NCBI GenBank assembly: GCA_964394585.1 | Contig: CAYMYI010000052.1 | Coordinates: 1 to 26,695, forward strand | Direction: 5' to 3' | Source: CAYUJH01 sp964394585 | GTDB lineage: Bacteria > Bacteroidota > Bacteroidia > Cytophagales > Flammeovirgaceae | Length of the DNA: 26,695 bases | Shown here: in pieces, positions 1-6,789 of the stretch | Position numbering within the stretch: position 1 is the stretch's first letter | Layout: the number at the start of each line of letters is the position of its first letter | The notes under the pieces: model-generated | Database searches by the model: none | What the model was told of the DNA's origin: nothing | What the model saw: only the letters and a program-made list of their open reading frames with translations | Position numbers and translations under genes: made by a program

Positions 1-1141
1 TCACAATCTTTTCCATCCCTTTTTTAGTAATGTGCGTATAGATTTCTGTGGTTTTGGCTGAACCATGTCCTAGTAAGTTTTGAATGTATCTTAAATCGGT
101 ACCACGCTCTAAAAGATGAGTAGCAAAGCTGTGCCGCAGCGTATGTGGTGTTATTTTGCGGTGAATGCCTGCTTTTACCGTAGCTCTTTTAAGGATTGCT
201 CTTACGCTCGAAGCACTATATTGTCCTCCATCGGGGCTTTCAAACAACCACTTATTGGGGCGGTACTCTTTGTAGTAAGCCCGTAGCATGGCAAGCATTT
301 TTTTCGAAAGAAGCGTTGTCCTGTCTTTTCTACCTTTCCCATTGCGTATTATTATCATACCCCTATCCGATAAAATATCGCTGAGTTGTAAGTTCAAAGC
401 CTCAGAAATACGTAATCCTCCTGCATAAATGAGGTATAAGATGCTTTTGTGTTTGAGGTTCTCTACCTGTTTAAAAATGCGAGCCACTTCCTCTTCGCTC
501 AGTACTTCTGGTAGTCGGAACGGTTTTTCAGGGCGCTCTATATAATAGGTTTCACGTTCTTTGCCCAATACTTTTTCATAGTAAAATTTAATCGCATTAA
601 TTGCTTGGTTCTGATACGATACTGTAACATTTCGTTCCTTTACCAAATAGATAATATAATCGTTAATGTGCTGCTTAGTAAGGTTTTGGGGTTCAATTTC
701 AGGGTAGAAGTTAATGTAGTCTATAAAGAGTGCCTTGTAGGTTTTTAGTGTTTGGTAGCTATAATTCAGCGTTTTTAGTTTGTTAGTATAGATTTCAGGA
801 CATGGTTTAGTGATGGTGTATGTCCTTGATTCTGTTTTTTTGAGTTGGCTACCATTCCCTATTACCTCAGGTGTCTCTTTTCTTTTTCTGCATTTTGGTT
901 TCGTGGTTAGAAACTGCTTGGCTTCCACCCAAGCAATCCCTTTAAAGGTGCTGAAGATGTTTTTTAAGTGATTTCGGGTATTGGGTATATATAGATACGC
1001 TTCTTTTTTATTCCACTTACGGTCGTGAAGCGTTTTGGCTTTTGCTGCAATCAGCTTGTTTTCAATATCAAACTCAAGCCGTATGACGTTCTGCCCGTAC
1101 GCCTGAGCATGGTGTAGGATGATTTTTGGAGTATTTGACAT
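1..1141 (-). CDS. Tyrosine recombinase / phage-type integrase (3' end beyond the window)
   Basis: Reading the minus strand from the ATG at 1141 gives 380 codons without a stop, running off the left edge, so the last residues are missing. The C-terminal half is a clear tyrosine recombinase catalytic domain: R244 in GGLRISEAL, K269 in NGKGRKDR, H333 and R336 in HTLRHSFATH, H359 in LLGHG, and nucleophile Y368 in KTTEIYTHIT. Residues 115-195 fit a SAM-like core-binding domain, and the first 100 residues are a basic N-terminal extension of the kind seen in Bacteroidota integrases. The family cuts and rejoins DNA through a phosphotyrosine link. It may mobilise an element here or act as a XerC/D-like resolvase; the sequence does not decide. 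It is divergent from the zinc-ribbon gene. The last 55 bp present recur exactly at 1754-1808. The family call is very secure; the biological role is not. Confidence 0.93.
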   Translation of the reverse strand, partial: MSNTPKIILHHAQAYGQNVIRLEFDIENKLIAAKAKTLHDRKWNKKEAYLYIPNTRNHLKNIFSTFKGIAWVEAKQFLTTKPKCRKRKETPEVIGNGSQLKKTESRTYTITKPCPEIYTNKLKTLNYSYQTLKTYKALFIDYINFYPEIEPQNLTKQHINDYIIYLVKERNVTVSYQNQAINAIKFYYEKVLGKERETYYIERPEKPFRLPEVLSEEEVARIFKQVENLKHKSILYLIYAGGLRISEALNLQLSDILSDRGMIIIRNGKGRKDRTTLLSKKMLAMLRAYYKEYRPNKWLFESPDGGQYSASSVRAILKRATVKAGIHRKITPHTLRHSFATHLLERGTDLRYIQNLLGHGSAKTTEIYTHITKKGMEKIV

Positions 1142-1206
1142 GGTACTATCTGCTTTAACTCAGAGAGCAATAGTAAAAAATATAAAAGGGTTAATCGTGT
1201 TTTATC

Positions 1207-1234
1207 CGTATATAAACGTATATTATACGTATAT
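1207..1234. promoter_or_regulatory. Iterated CGTATAT repeats with embedded palindrome (putative operator)
   Basis: CGTATAT occurs three times, starting at 1207, 1217 and 1228, so the copies are 10 and 11 bp apart, about one helical turn. The last two overlap a perfect inverted repeat, ACGTATA-T-TATACGT, at 1216-1230. The block lies in the 113-bp gap between the divergent recombinase and zinc-ribbon starts. Phased repeats in such a place suggest a binding site for a regulator or recombinase accessory protein; this is inference. No good TAnnTTTG promoter element was found for either gene. Confidence 0.4.
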
Positions 1235-1254
1235 ACACGGTTAGAACATAGATT

Positions 1255-1638
1255 ATGGAGTACTGCAAGCAATGCAATCAGCTCTTAAAAGGCAGAAAGG
1301 GTAAAAAGTTTTGTGATGAATATTGCAAATCGTCTTTTCACAATAAACAGCGGCAAGAAAAAGAAGATATCGTTACGCAAGTCAATAAAATCTTAAAAAC
1401 GAACTGGAGAATTTTGCGCCGAATCAACCCGCAGGGAAAATCAACTTTACGAAAAGAATACCTACATGAATTAGGGTACAACTTTAATTACTTCACTACC
1501 ATTTATCGAACTCAAAAAGGAAAGGTGTATTATTTCTGCTACGATGTCGGGATTACCGAAGTAGATACTCAGCATGTATGTATCGTAAACTGGCAAGAGT
1601 ATATGGAGGGCTTTAAGCATCCTCTAGGGCGTTATTGA
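1255..1638 (+). CDS. Small zinc-ribbon protein, conserved hypothetical of Bacteroidota type
   Basis: A 127-residue protein with ATG start. The N-terminus holds a treble-clef or ribbon-like four-cysteine cluster, C4-x2-C7 and C20-x3-C24, set in a basic stretch. It is followed by a predicted helix (residues 30-55) and an aromatic-rich C-terminal part with YFTTIYRTQKGKVYYFCYD. I recall proteins of this shape as common unnamed genes in Bacteroidota, with a similar cysteine cluster, an 'R-R-I-L' helix and a 'YFCY' strand. No function is known to me; nucleic-acid binding is a guess from the ribbon and the basic charge. It is divergent from the recombinase and may share its control region. The coding call is good because composition and architecture match that protein type. 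Confidence 0.75.
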   Translation: MEYCKQCNQLLKGRKGKKFCDEYCKSSFHNKQRQEKEDIVTQVNKILKTNWRILRRINPQGKSTLRKEYLHELGYNFNYFTTIYRTQKGKVYYFCYDVGITEVDTQHVCIVNWQEYMEGFKHPLGRY

Positions 1639-1727
1639 GGTTTGATGCCTAAGAATTATCATGGTTATATCAAGGCTGTTGTAACCCAAATGCATGCCTA
1701 GATAAAGTATTTTTCTTTCTGTTATTC

Positions 1728-1840
1728 CTATACATCATGAGATGGTGGCAAACTCACAATCTTTTCCATCCCTTTTTTAGTAATGTGCGTATAGATTTCT
1801 GTGGTTTTCGGAGAAGGAAGCTCCAACGAGTTTTCTTTAG
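1728..1840 (-). pseudogene. 3' remnant of a second tyrosine recombinase gene
   Basis: Positions 1754-1808 are identical to 1-55, the 3' part of the recombinase gene. On the minus strand they read KTTEIYTHITKKGMEKIV, including the catalytic tyrosine, and continue in frame with SLPPSHDV to a TAG at 1728-1730. Just upstream (1809-1840) the reading still gives S-P before KTT, as in many recombinases (SPKTTEIY). Farther upstream it loses the LLGH motif and looks frameshifted or decayed. So a natural gene end is preserved while the body of the gene is gone. Confidence 0.7.
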
Positions 1841-1876
1841 CTCCTCTCCTATTACGTAGGATTGTATGCTTTGTGA

Positions 1877-1993
1877 GACTTCTATAAAAGGGCAGGCTCT
1901 CTTAAAGAATATCGTCGTCGATTCTTAGCTATCTTTGCTAAACACTTCGAGCAGATATCGGTAGTTGTAGCTTGGAGGTTTTACAACCTGTAA
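1877..1993 (+). pseudogene. Possible C-terminal remnant of an unidentified gene (transposase-like?)
   Basis: An open frame of 38 codons reads DFYKRAGSLKEYRRR and goes on with FLAIFAKHFEQ to AWRFYNL and a TAA at 1991-1993. It has a basic, helix-forming, aromatic-ended composition like a transposase C-terminus, but I cannot name the family. It is preceded in frame by a TGA at 1874 and has no usable start. A strong hairpin with a T-run on the plus strand follows the stop by about 10 bp, as expected after a real gene. The evidence is short and could be chance. Confidence 0.3.
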
Positions 1994-2003
1994 CAATTTT
2001 ACA

Positions 2004-2046
2004 AAAAAGCTAAAATGTTTCACTATATGTAACATTTTAGCTTTTT
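2004..2046 (+). terminator. Long perfect hairpin terminator
   Basis: Arms of 16 bp (2004-2019 and 2031-2046; core GCTAAAATGTT / AACATTTTAGC) close an 11-nt loop. The right arm runs into ATTTTTTT on the plus strand, so it can end plus-strand transcripts from the remnant region. The A-run on the left side means it could also work on the minus strand. Confidence 0.7.
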
Positions 2047-2113
2047 ATTTTTTTCGTTACCAAACTCTTTGCCTTATAGAGTGGGCAGGTATGGTTCATT
2101 ATTTTCGATAAAA

Positions 2114-2139
2114 AAAGCCTGCCGAAAACGGCAGGCTTT
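2114..2139 (-). terminator. Intrinsic terminator of the metalloprotease gene
   Basis: An 11-bp GC-rich stem, AAAGCCTGCCG / CGGCAGGCTTT, with an AAAA loop. On the minus strand the stem is followed by a run of T, about 25 bp after the metalloprotease stop codon. This is a textbook rho-independent terminator. Confidence 0.85.
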
Positions 2140-2162
2140 CCTGTACGCTGCTGTTTAGCTCG

Positions 2163-4673
2163 TTAATCTTCGATATTCAAAATATCATCAATACGAACAA
2201 GCAAATCTTCGTAGTGATAGCGCGTCATTGTATTGCGTGCTGAGGAGGCTCCCCGGCGAATCAGTGTGCGTAACTGATTGAGCTCGCCTCGGGCAATAGC
2301 TCGAATGTCCGATTGGCTCACGTCGATAGGTGTGTACCCAATAAAGCGGCTTATACGTCCTGAAACAGAGGGTTGCTCTTCCATCATCAATTTTTCGAGC
2401 CCTTCAATGTAAGCACGTTGTAGGTTACGGCGGTAAGTGTCCACATCTCTGCCTCGGGTAGCTTCCGTGAAAACTCCTCCTCGGAGGTCATCCATCATTT
2501 CCAAAATTGAGTAGGCACTATTGCCGTTGAGGGCTTCGTTTTCAATCATCCGGGCTAAGCGGCTGAAATCCATCAGGTTATTCAAAATGCGTTCTTGCGC
2601 ACGGCGAATACGCTCTACCATACCTGTGTGTTCTACTTTGCCCAAAATGTCGCGGTCAATCATCCACTCGGGGGTTTCAAAGGCTTGATTAATCAGAAAC
2701 TGCACGGCACGTTGTTGCTTTTCTTTGGGGGCGTGCGTGTACACTGCACCTTCTTGGTCGTAAGTTTTATAGATTTCGTACACTCCTCCTACATTCGCGG
2801 TTACATGCCCCATGTAGCGGTTCCATTGCCCGAGTACTTGCCCATACATTTCTTCTAGGTCTTCGTAATTTTTACCGTCTTCCTTGGTCCACTCAACCAA
2901 GTTGGGTACAATACGCTTTAAGTTCTTGATGCCGTACTCGCTGGCAAGCATGGAATCATCGCCAAGATCTTCGGTTTGCGACGAAGGATCGATGGGGTTG
3001 CCCATTTGGCGGCCAAAACGATAGAGTGGGTCGCCTTCGTGTTCTTTAATCCATTGATCGAGGGTGGACTTTTCCGCTTCAGGCGTGGTGGCATCGGAGA
3101 TGTACGAATACCCCCATTTGATGGCATATTTATCGTAAATTCCAACTTGTGGCATTAAGGCAACATCTCCATCTTCGGGTTGCGCTACATAGTTAAAGCG
3201 GGCGTAGTCCATAATAGAAGGTGCGGTTCCCATTGTTTTCGTAAACGTAGGCGAACGTAGAGAATCGACTGGATAGGCTACGCTCGCGCCCATATTGTGA
3301 GGGAGTCCGAGGGTATGCCCTACTTCGTGTGCCGATACAAACCGAATCAGTCTGCCCATTACTTCGTCGTCGAACTCAACGGATTGGGCTTTTGGGTTAA
3401 TCGCGGCAGTTTGTATAAAGAACCAATTGCGCAGTAGGTTCATTACGTTGTGGTACCAGCCAATATCGCTTTCAATGATTTCGCCCGAGCGTGGATCCGA
3501 TACGTGCGGGCCGTAGGCATTTTGAATGTCGGAGGCAAAGTAACGGATTACAGAGTAGCGGGCATCTTCGGGGCTCCACTCAGGGTCTTCCTCGGGAGTT
3601 GGCGCTTCTTTAGCAATAATGGCATTTTTAAACCCTGCCTCTTCGAAAGCAACTTGCCAATCTTCTACGCCTTGCTTGAGGTAAGGAATCCACTTTTTAG
3701 GCGTTGCCGGGTCAATGTAATATACAATCGGTTTTACAGGTTCTACCAGTTCGCCGCGCTTGTAAGCTTCGATATCTTTGGGGACGAGTTTCCAACGATC
3801 GAGGTAGGTGGTACGCTTTGCTTTTTGGGCATCAAGGCTGTAATCGACTTGCGAGCTGGTAAACCAGCCTACGCGTTGGTCGAAGTGGCGGGGCATCATC
3901 GGTTCTTTGGGTAGCAAAATCATCGAATTATTGATTTCTATGGTAATAGAACCCATATCGGAGTTTGATGGTGGGTTATTTGCAAGATAGGTTTTCACAG
4001 AACGTGCCTCGATGTTGATAGGATAGCTTTTGATAGATTCGATGTAGGTGCGGTCGCCATCGAGCCGATTGGCTTTGTACTGATTCCGACGGCCCTCGGG
4101 CATTCCGAGCGCTTTCACATCTTTGGTGAACATATCGGTAACGTCAATCACTACTCCTGAAGAATCTTTGCTGAGAGCGGCTACATCAAAAGCAGCTAGG
4201 ATAGGGTCAAGGTTAGAGTTTTTCACTGCTTGGTAAATCGCCTTGGTAGTATCGCTGGCAATGTTCTGATACGACCGTACTCTTACATACACTTTATTGC
4301 CTTTTTTCTCCCATACTAGCACTTGCTCGTTGAATTTTTCGCCTCCGTAGCCAATGTTTGTGGCAGTTTTGGCAATGCGACTTACCATGAGCATTTCGCG
4401 CCCAAAGAGCGAATCGGGGATTTCGTAGTAGTACTTATCGTCCACTTGGTGCACAGTAAACAAGCCTTCGTCTGAAGTAGCTTCACTAGTGATTACCTCG
4501 GCATAGGGCTTCGGATCACCTTTTTTCGCTTTGGGTTTCTCTTTCTTTTGTGTTTCTTCTTGTTGTCCTTTCTTGTTCTTTTTGCGTTGTGCTTCAGCTT
4601 CCGTTGGCATGGTGCAAAATGCTATGCCTAACAGAACTGCCACGCCCAACAATTTCCAATTCGTGTGTATCAT
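2163..4673 (-). CDS. Secreted zinc-dependent metalloprotease (DUF5117/DUF5118 family)
   Basis: I chose the ATG at 4673, giving 836 residues. A longer frame begins at a TTG (4736), but only the ATG puts a clean signal peptide first, ending TEAEA before QRKK. After a lysine-rich linker comes a DUF5118-like segment (about 55-105), a DUF5117-like region (about 105-300), and the protease domain. The metzincin zinc motif HEVGHTLGLPH is at residues 449-459 and the Met-turn SIMDY around 488, so zinc ligands and the catalytic glutamate are all present. The C-terminal 300 residues match the usual helical tail of these Bacteroidota proteases. Substrates are unknown. The protein should be periplasmic or surface exposed. 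It ends at a strong terminator and is probably transcribed alone. Confidence 0.9.
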   Translation of the reverse strand: MIHTNWKLLGVAVLLGIAFCTMPTEAEAQRKKNKKGQQEETQKKEKPKAKKGDPKPYAEVITSEATSDEGLFTVHQVDDKYYYEIPDSLFGREMLMVSRIAKTATNIGYGGEKFNEQVLVWEKKGNKVYVRVRSYQNIASDTTKAIYQAVKNSNLDPILAAFDVAALSKDSSGVVIDVTDMFTKDVKALGMPEGRRNQYKANRLDGDRTYIESIKSYPINIEARSVKTYLANNPPSNSDMGSITIEINNSMILLPKEPMMPRHFDQRVGWFTSSQVDYSLDAQKAKRTTYLDRWKLVPKDIEAYKRGELVEPVKPIVYYIDPATPKKWIPYLKQGVEDWQVAFEEAGFKNAIIAKEAPTPEEDPEWSPEDARYSVIRYFASDIQNAYGPHVSDPRSGEIIESDIGWYHNVMNLLRNWFFIQTAAINPKAQSVEFDDEVMGRLIRFVSAHEVGHTLGLPHNMGASVAYPVDSLRSPTFTKTMGTAPSIMDYARFNYVAQPEDGDVALMPQVGIYDKYAIKWGYSYISDATTPEAEKSTLDQWIKEHEGDPLYRFGRQMGNPIDPSSQTEDLGDDSMLASEYGIKNLKRIVPNLVEWTKEDGKNYEDLEEMYGQVLGQWNRYMGHVTANVGGVYEIYKTYDQEGAVYTHAPKEKQQRAVQFLINQAFETPEWMIDRDILGKVEHTGMVERIRRAQERILNNLMDFSRLARMIENEALNGNSAYSILEMMDDLRGGVFTEATRGRDVDTYRRNLQRAYIEGLEKLMMEEQPSVSGRISRFIGYTPIDVSQSDIRAIARGELNQLRTLIRRGASSARNTMTRYHYEDLLVRIDDILNIED

Positions 4674-4799
4674 TTTAGTAATGTTAAGGGTTAACCTGAA
4701 AAATTGTGATAAACAATAAGATTGAATTTTAAGCAATATTGTTCAGGTTCACCATTCTAAAGCGCGTTAAGAAGGCGTTAAACTGTTAAGATACTCTCC

Positions 4800-5921
4800 T
4801 TAGGAGGCGTATTCGCGATGTTGTGCTTCAATGGCTACAATACTTACATGCTCCGATTTTCCCCGGAGTTGGACATCGCCCATATCGCGCACATGGTAGC
4901 GGTGGGAATTGAGGCTAAACTTTTGGTACAATGCTTTGGAAACCAACAGTTTCGCTTTGTGGATATTGCATACATTTTGGATGCGCGAGGTAGTGTTGAG
5001 TACATCACCTGTAAAAATAATTTCTTTTTTAATAACGCCAATTTCGCCGGTAGTTACCTTACCAAAGTGAAGCCCTGCCTTAAACTCAGGAACTAACCCA
5101 TACTTTTTGAGGTATTTCTCTCGGTGCTGGCGGATTTCTTCTTCTATTTCAAAAAATACTACCAATGCATTGTTGTTTTCTAGCCCGTTTTTGAGTTTCC
5201 ACGAAATCACAATTTCATCACCTACGTATTGATAGATCTCGCCTTTGTGGTTCAAAATGGCGTAGGTAATATCTTCATAGAACTCGTTTAGTAGCTCAAA
5301 ATATTTGACATGCCCTAATTTTTCGGCAATTGCCGTAGAAGATTTTAAATCGAGAAACATAAAAATGCGCTCTTCTTCTTTAGGGTGGTGGTATTTCCCC
5401 ATAAGAAACTGCCACAGTACGCCTTGTCCGTATTTATCGCTCACTTGCAAAAAAAATAGGGTTGCCCAAGCGAGTGGACTCCACGTAATTACGTGCTTGA
5501 GGAAATCAAAGCTCATGAGAAAACTCAAGGAACATTGCACGAAATTCCCGGAGTTATCTTCGAAGAAAGGCAGGTGTAAGTTAAATAGGCACGAGGCGAT
5601 AGAGGAAATGACCCAGATGCTTGCTACATAAAAAAAGCCACGCAAGATTACCGCATTCAAAAACGAATAATCGCTGAACTTTTCTTTGAGGTAGTACACT
5701 TCGATGACTGCCACAGAAAAGCCTCCAAAGATGGTCATGAACAGGTTGTTGAGTACATTTTGCGAAAAACGATAAATTACCGTGGGCTCATACAAAGAGG
5801 TTTGGCTAATTACATGCTCGTACACGGCAAGAAAAATCCCAGCGAGGGTCCACCCAATGGTTACATACACCACCCGCATAAATTTAATTCGCCATCGCAC
5901 GTTTTGTAACTCGCTTCCCAT
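4800..5921 (-). CDS. Membrane-anchored class III adenylate/guanylate cyclase
   Basis: 373 residues, ATG start. The N-terminal 165 residues carry four hydrophobic segments (about 17-38, 57-78, 88-112, 143-162). The C-terminal half is a class III cyclase domain: metal-binding D191 in FMFLDLKSST and D235 in YVGDEIVISW, and transition-state N309 and R313 in DVLNTTSRIQ. The residues that normally select adenine differ: the usual Lys before the second Asp is Q231, and the usual Asp or Thr is I302. The active-site metal and transition-state residues are complete, so activity is likely, but the product (cAMP or cGMP) cannot be read from it. A single domain per chain implies a homodimer. No cyclic-nucleotide effector lies nearby. 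The gene follows the efflux-operon terminator and seems to be its own unit. Confidence 0.88.
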   Translation of the reverse strand: MGSELQNVRWRIKFMRVVYVTIGWTLAGIFLAVYEHVISQTSLYEPTVIYRFSQNVLNNLFMTIFGGFSVAVIEVYYLKEKFSDYSFLNAVILRGFFYVASIWVISSIASCLFNLHLPFFEDNSGNFVQCSLSFLMSFDFLKHVITWSPLAWATLFFLQVSDKYGQGVLWQFLMGKYHHPKEEERIFMFLDLKSSTAIAEKLGHVKYFELLNEFYEDITYAILNHKGEIYQYVGDEIVISWKLKNGLENNNALVVFFEIEEEIRQHREKYLKKYGLVPEFKAGLHFGKVTTGEIGVIKKEIIFTGDVLNTTSRIQNVCNIHKAKLLVSKALYQKFSLNSHRYHVRDMGDVQLRGKSEHVSIVAIEAQHREYAS

Positions 5922-5954
5922 TTTCTTTCAGTTGCTTATAGACTTTGAAAAGAA

Positions 5955-5977
5955 AACCGAATCGGGATGATTCGGTT
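5955..5977 (-). terminator. Terminator downstream of the DUF2892 gene / efflux locus
   Basis: Nine-bp arms AACCGAATC / GATTCGGTT enclose a five-base loop. On the minus strand the hairpin is followed by TTTTCTTTT. It lies about 160 bp after the DUF2892 stop and before the cyclase start, so it would separate the two transcripts. Confidence 0.6.
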
Positions 5978-6135
5978 CTCAAAACAACAAAACAAAGGGC
6001 GTTAAACAATCATGAGACTTATACAATCAGGCGGGTAAGCAAAGCTCGCTGTACCACGGTACAACCCTCTGACTCAAACAAAACACTTATGAAATCTATG
6101 TGATCCCCCTTGCAAAAGCCCTTTGTTTATAGCAT

Positions 6136-6360
6136 TTACGCATACGTTTTCGTCTGCGAATTCTCCTGTGTTTTGGGTTCGCCTACGCCCATCTTTTTCA
6201 AGATAGTTTCAAGCAAACACCAGCGGCTAATCCCGGATTGTAGCAAGTTTACCCCTACAAATGCGGTGAACAAAAACCAGTATTCGTTCACGTTGTAGCC
6301 TAAATACAAGCTAAGCAAGATAAAGCTGCCTGCTACGATGCGAATAATTCGTTCTCTCAT
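6136..6360 (-). CDS. DUF2892 small membrane protein (YgaP-like membrane part)
   Basis: 74 residues with ATG start. Two hydrophobic segments (about 8-24 and 27-46) follow the basic start MRERIIRI, and the order with NxNEYWFLFTAFVGVNLLQSGI is typical of DUF2892. Next comes CLLETILKKMG and a polar tail. In some proteins this membrane domain is fused to a rhodanese; here it stands alone. Molecular function is unknown. It starts 22 bp after the PII-like gene stop, so the two are almost certainly cotranscribed downstream of the RND pump. Its placement suggests a link to envelope transport or sulfur/metal stress, but that is only inference. Confidence 0.8.
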   Translation of the reverse strand: MRERIIRIVAGSFILLSLYLGYNVNEYWFLFTAFVGVNLLQSGISRWCLLETILKKMGVGEPKTQENSQTKTYA

Positions 6361-6382
6361 AATGAATTGTGATAAATGGTTA

Positions 6383-6691
6383 TTAAATGGATTTTTCTAC
6401 ACTAAGTTGATAGCCATGAAATGGATTGACCACCTCGCTATTTTGGTTGAATGATGCAATGGCTTGCAGTACCTTATCGGCATTTTCGGCTTCGGTGAAG
6501 GCGATGCACATTGTGGAGTACACCGGAGTGCTCCCCCCTGAAAACCAGTTGCCGCTTCGGCTCGCATTTGCTTCGGGGCGTTTGAACCCCGCAACCTCCA
6601 TCTCGCTAAATACAAAGACGTTGCTTTCGAAGAATATTTTTTTGAGTTCTTCTTTGTAGGCTTCGATTCCCATGACAACTAACAGCTTCAT
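6383..6691 (-). CDS. PII-like (ferredoxin-fold) small protein next to the RND pump
   Basis: 102 residues with ATG start. The opening MKLLVVMGIEAYKEELKKIF is a strand followed by a helix. Then come a strand (NVFVFSEMEVAGF), a polar loop at 37-56 that resembles a T-loop, a strand PVYSTMCIAF, a helix ENADKVLQAIASFN and a last strand GYQLSVEKS. This order matches the PII/CutA-like fold. The classic PII Tyr-51 uridylylation region and ATP-binding motifs are not evident, so it is not a standard GlnB/GlnK. From memory, PII-like DUF3240 proteins sit beside RND pumps in Proteobacteria, which makes the position meaningful. A second frame inside it is a shadow. Confidence 0.65.
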   Translation of the reverse strand: MKLLVVMGIEAYKEELKKIFFESNVFVFSEMEVAGFKRPEANASRSGNWFSGGSTPVYSTMCIAFTEAENADKVLQAIASFNQNSEVVNPFHGYQLSVEKSI

Positions 6692-6740
6692 AACTAAATA
6701 TGTTTATATTTTCATGTATTTAAATAATAAATTAGGGAAA

Positions 6741-6772
6741 AAGGCTGCGCAGCGTATGCACTGCGCACCTTT
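6741..6772 (-). terminator. Hairpin between RND pump and PII-like gene
   Basis: TGCGCAG (6746-6752) pairs with CTGCGCA (6761-6767) around an 8-nt loop, with extra imperfect pairs outside. On the minus strand it is followed by CCTTTTTCCC, 20-40 bp after the RND stop. It could end or partly attenuate the three-gene pump transcript before the two small genes. Confidence 0.5.
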
Positions 6773-6789
6773 CATCACACTGCACCAGA

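Larger units (their letters stand above)
1639..2162. other. Gene-poor, scarred intergenic region
   Basis: This 524-bp stretch lies between the zinc-ribbon gene and the metalloprotease stop. It holds no intact gene. It contains a recombinase 3'-end remnant on the minus strand (about 1728-1840), a possible gene remnant on the plus strand (1877-1993), and two terminator-like hairpins (2004-2046 and 2114-2139). The pattern suggests repeated insertion and deletion at this place. Confidence 0.6.

Noticed and set aside
1..1808. Repeats as a CRISPR array or integron
   Set aside because: There are only two long copies, and they code for a recombinase end; there are no spacers and no cassette recombination sites.
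3450..3914. Antisense open frame of 154 codons within the metalloprotease gene
   Set aside because: A shadow of the protease coding strand without recognisable features.
4674..4736. Longer start (TTG at 4736) for the metalloprotease
   Set aside because: It would bury the signal peptide 21 residues inside; the ATG at 4673 gives a normal signal peptide.
4766..4789. Three GTTAA repeats upstream of the metalloprotease
   Set aside because: Spacing of 11 and 8 bp is irregular and the motif is very short.
6397..6678. 93-codon minus-strand frame overlapping the PII-like gene
   Set aside because: It is in another frame of the same strand, with no family features; the 102-residue frame has a regular fold pattern.
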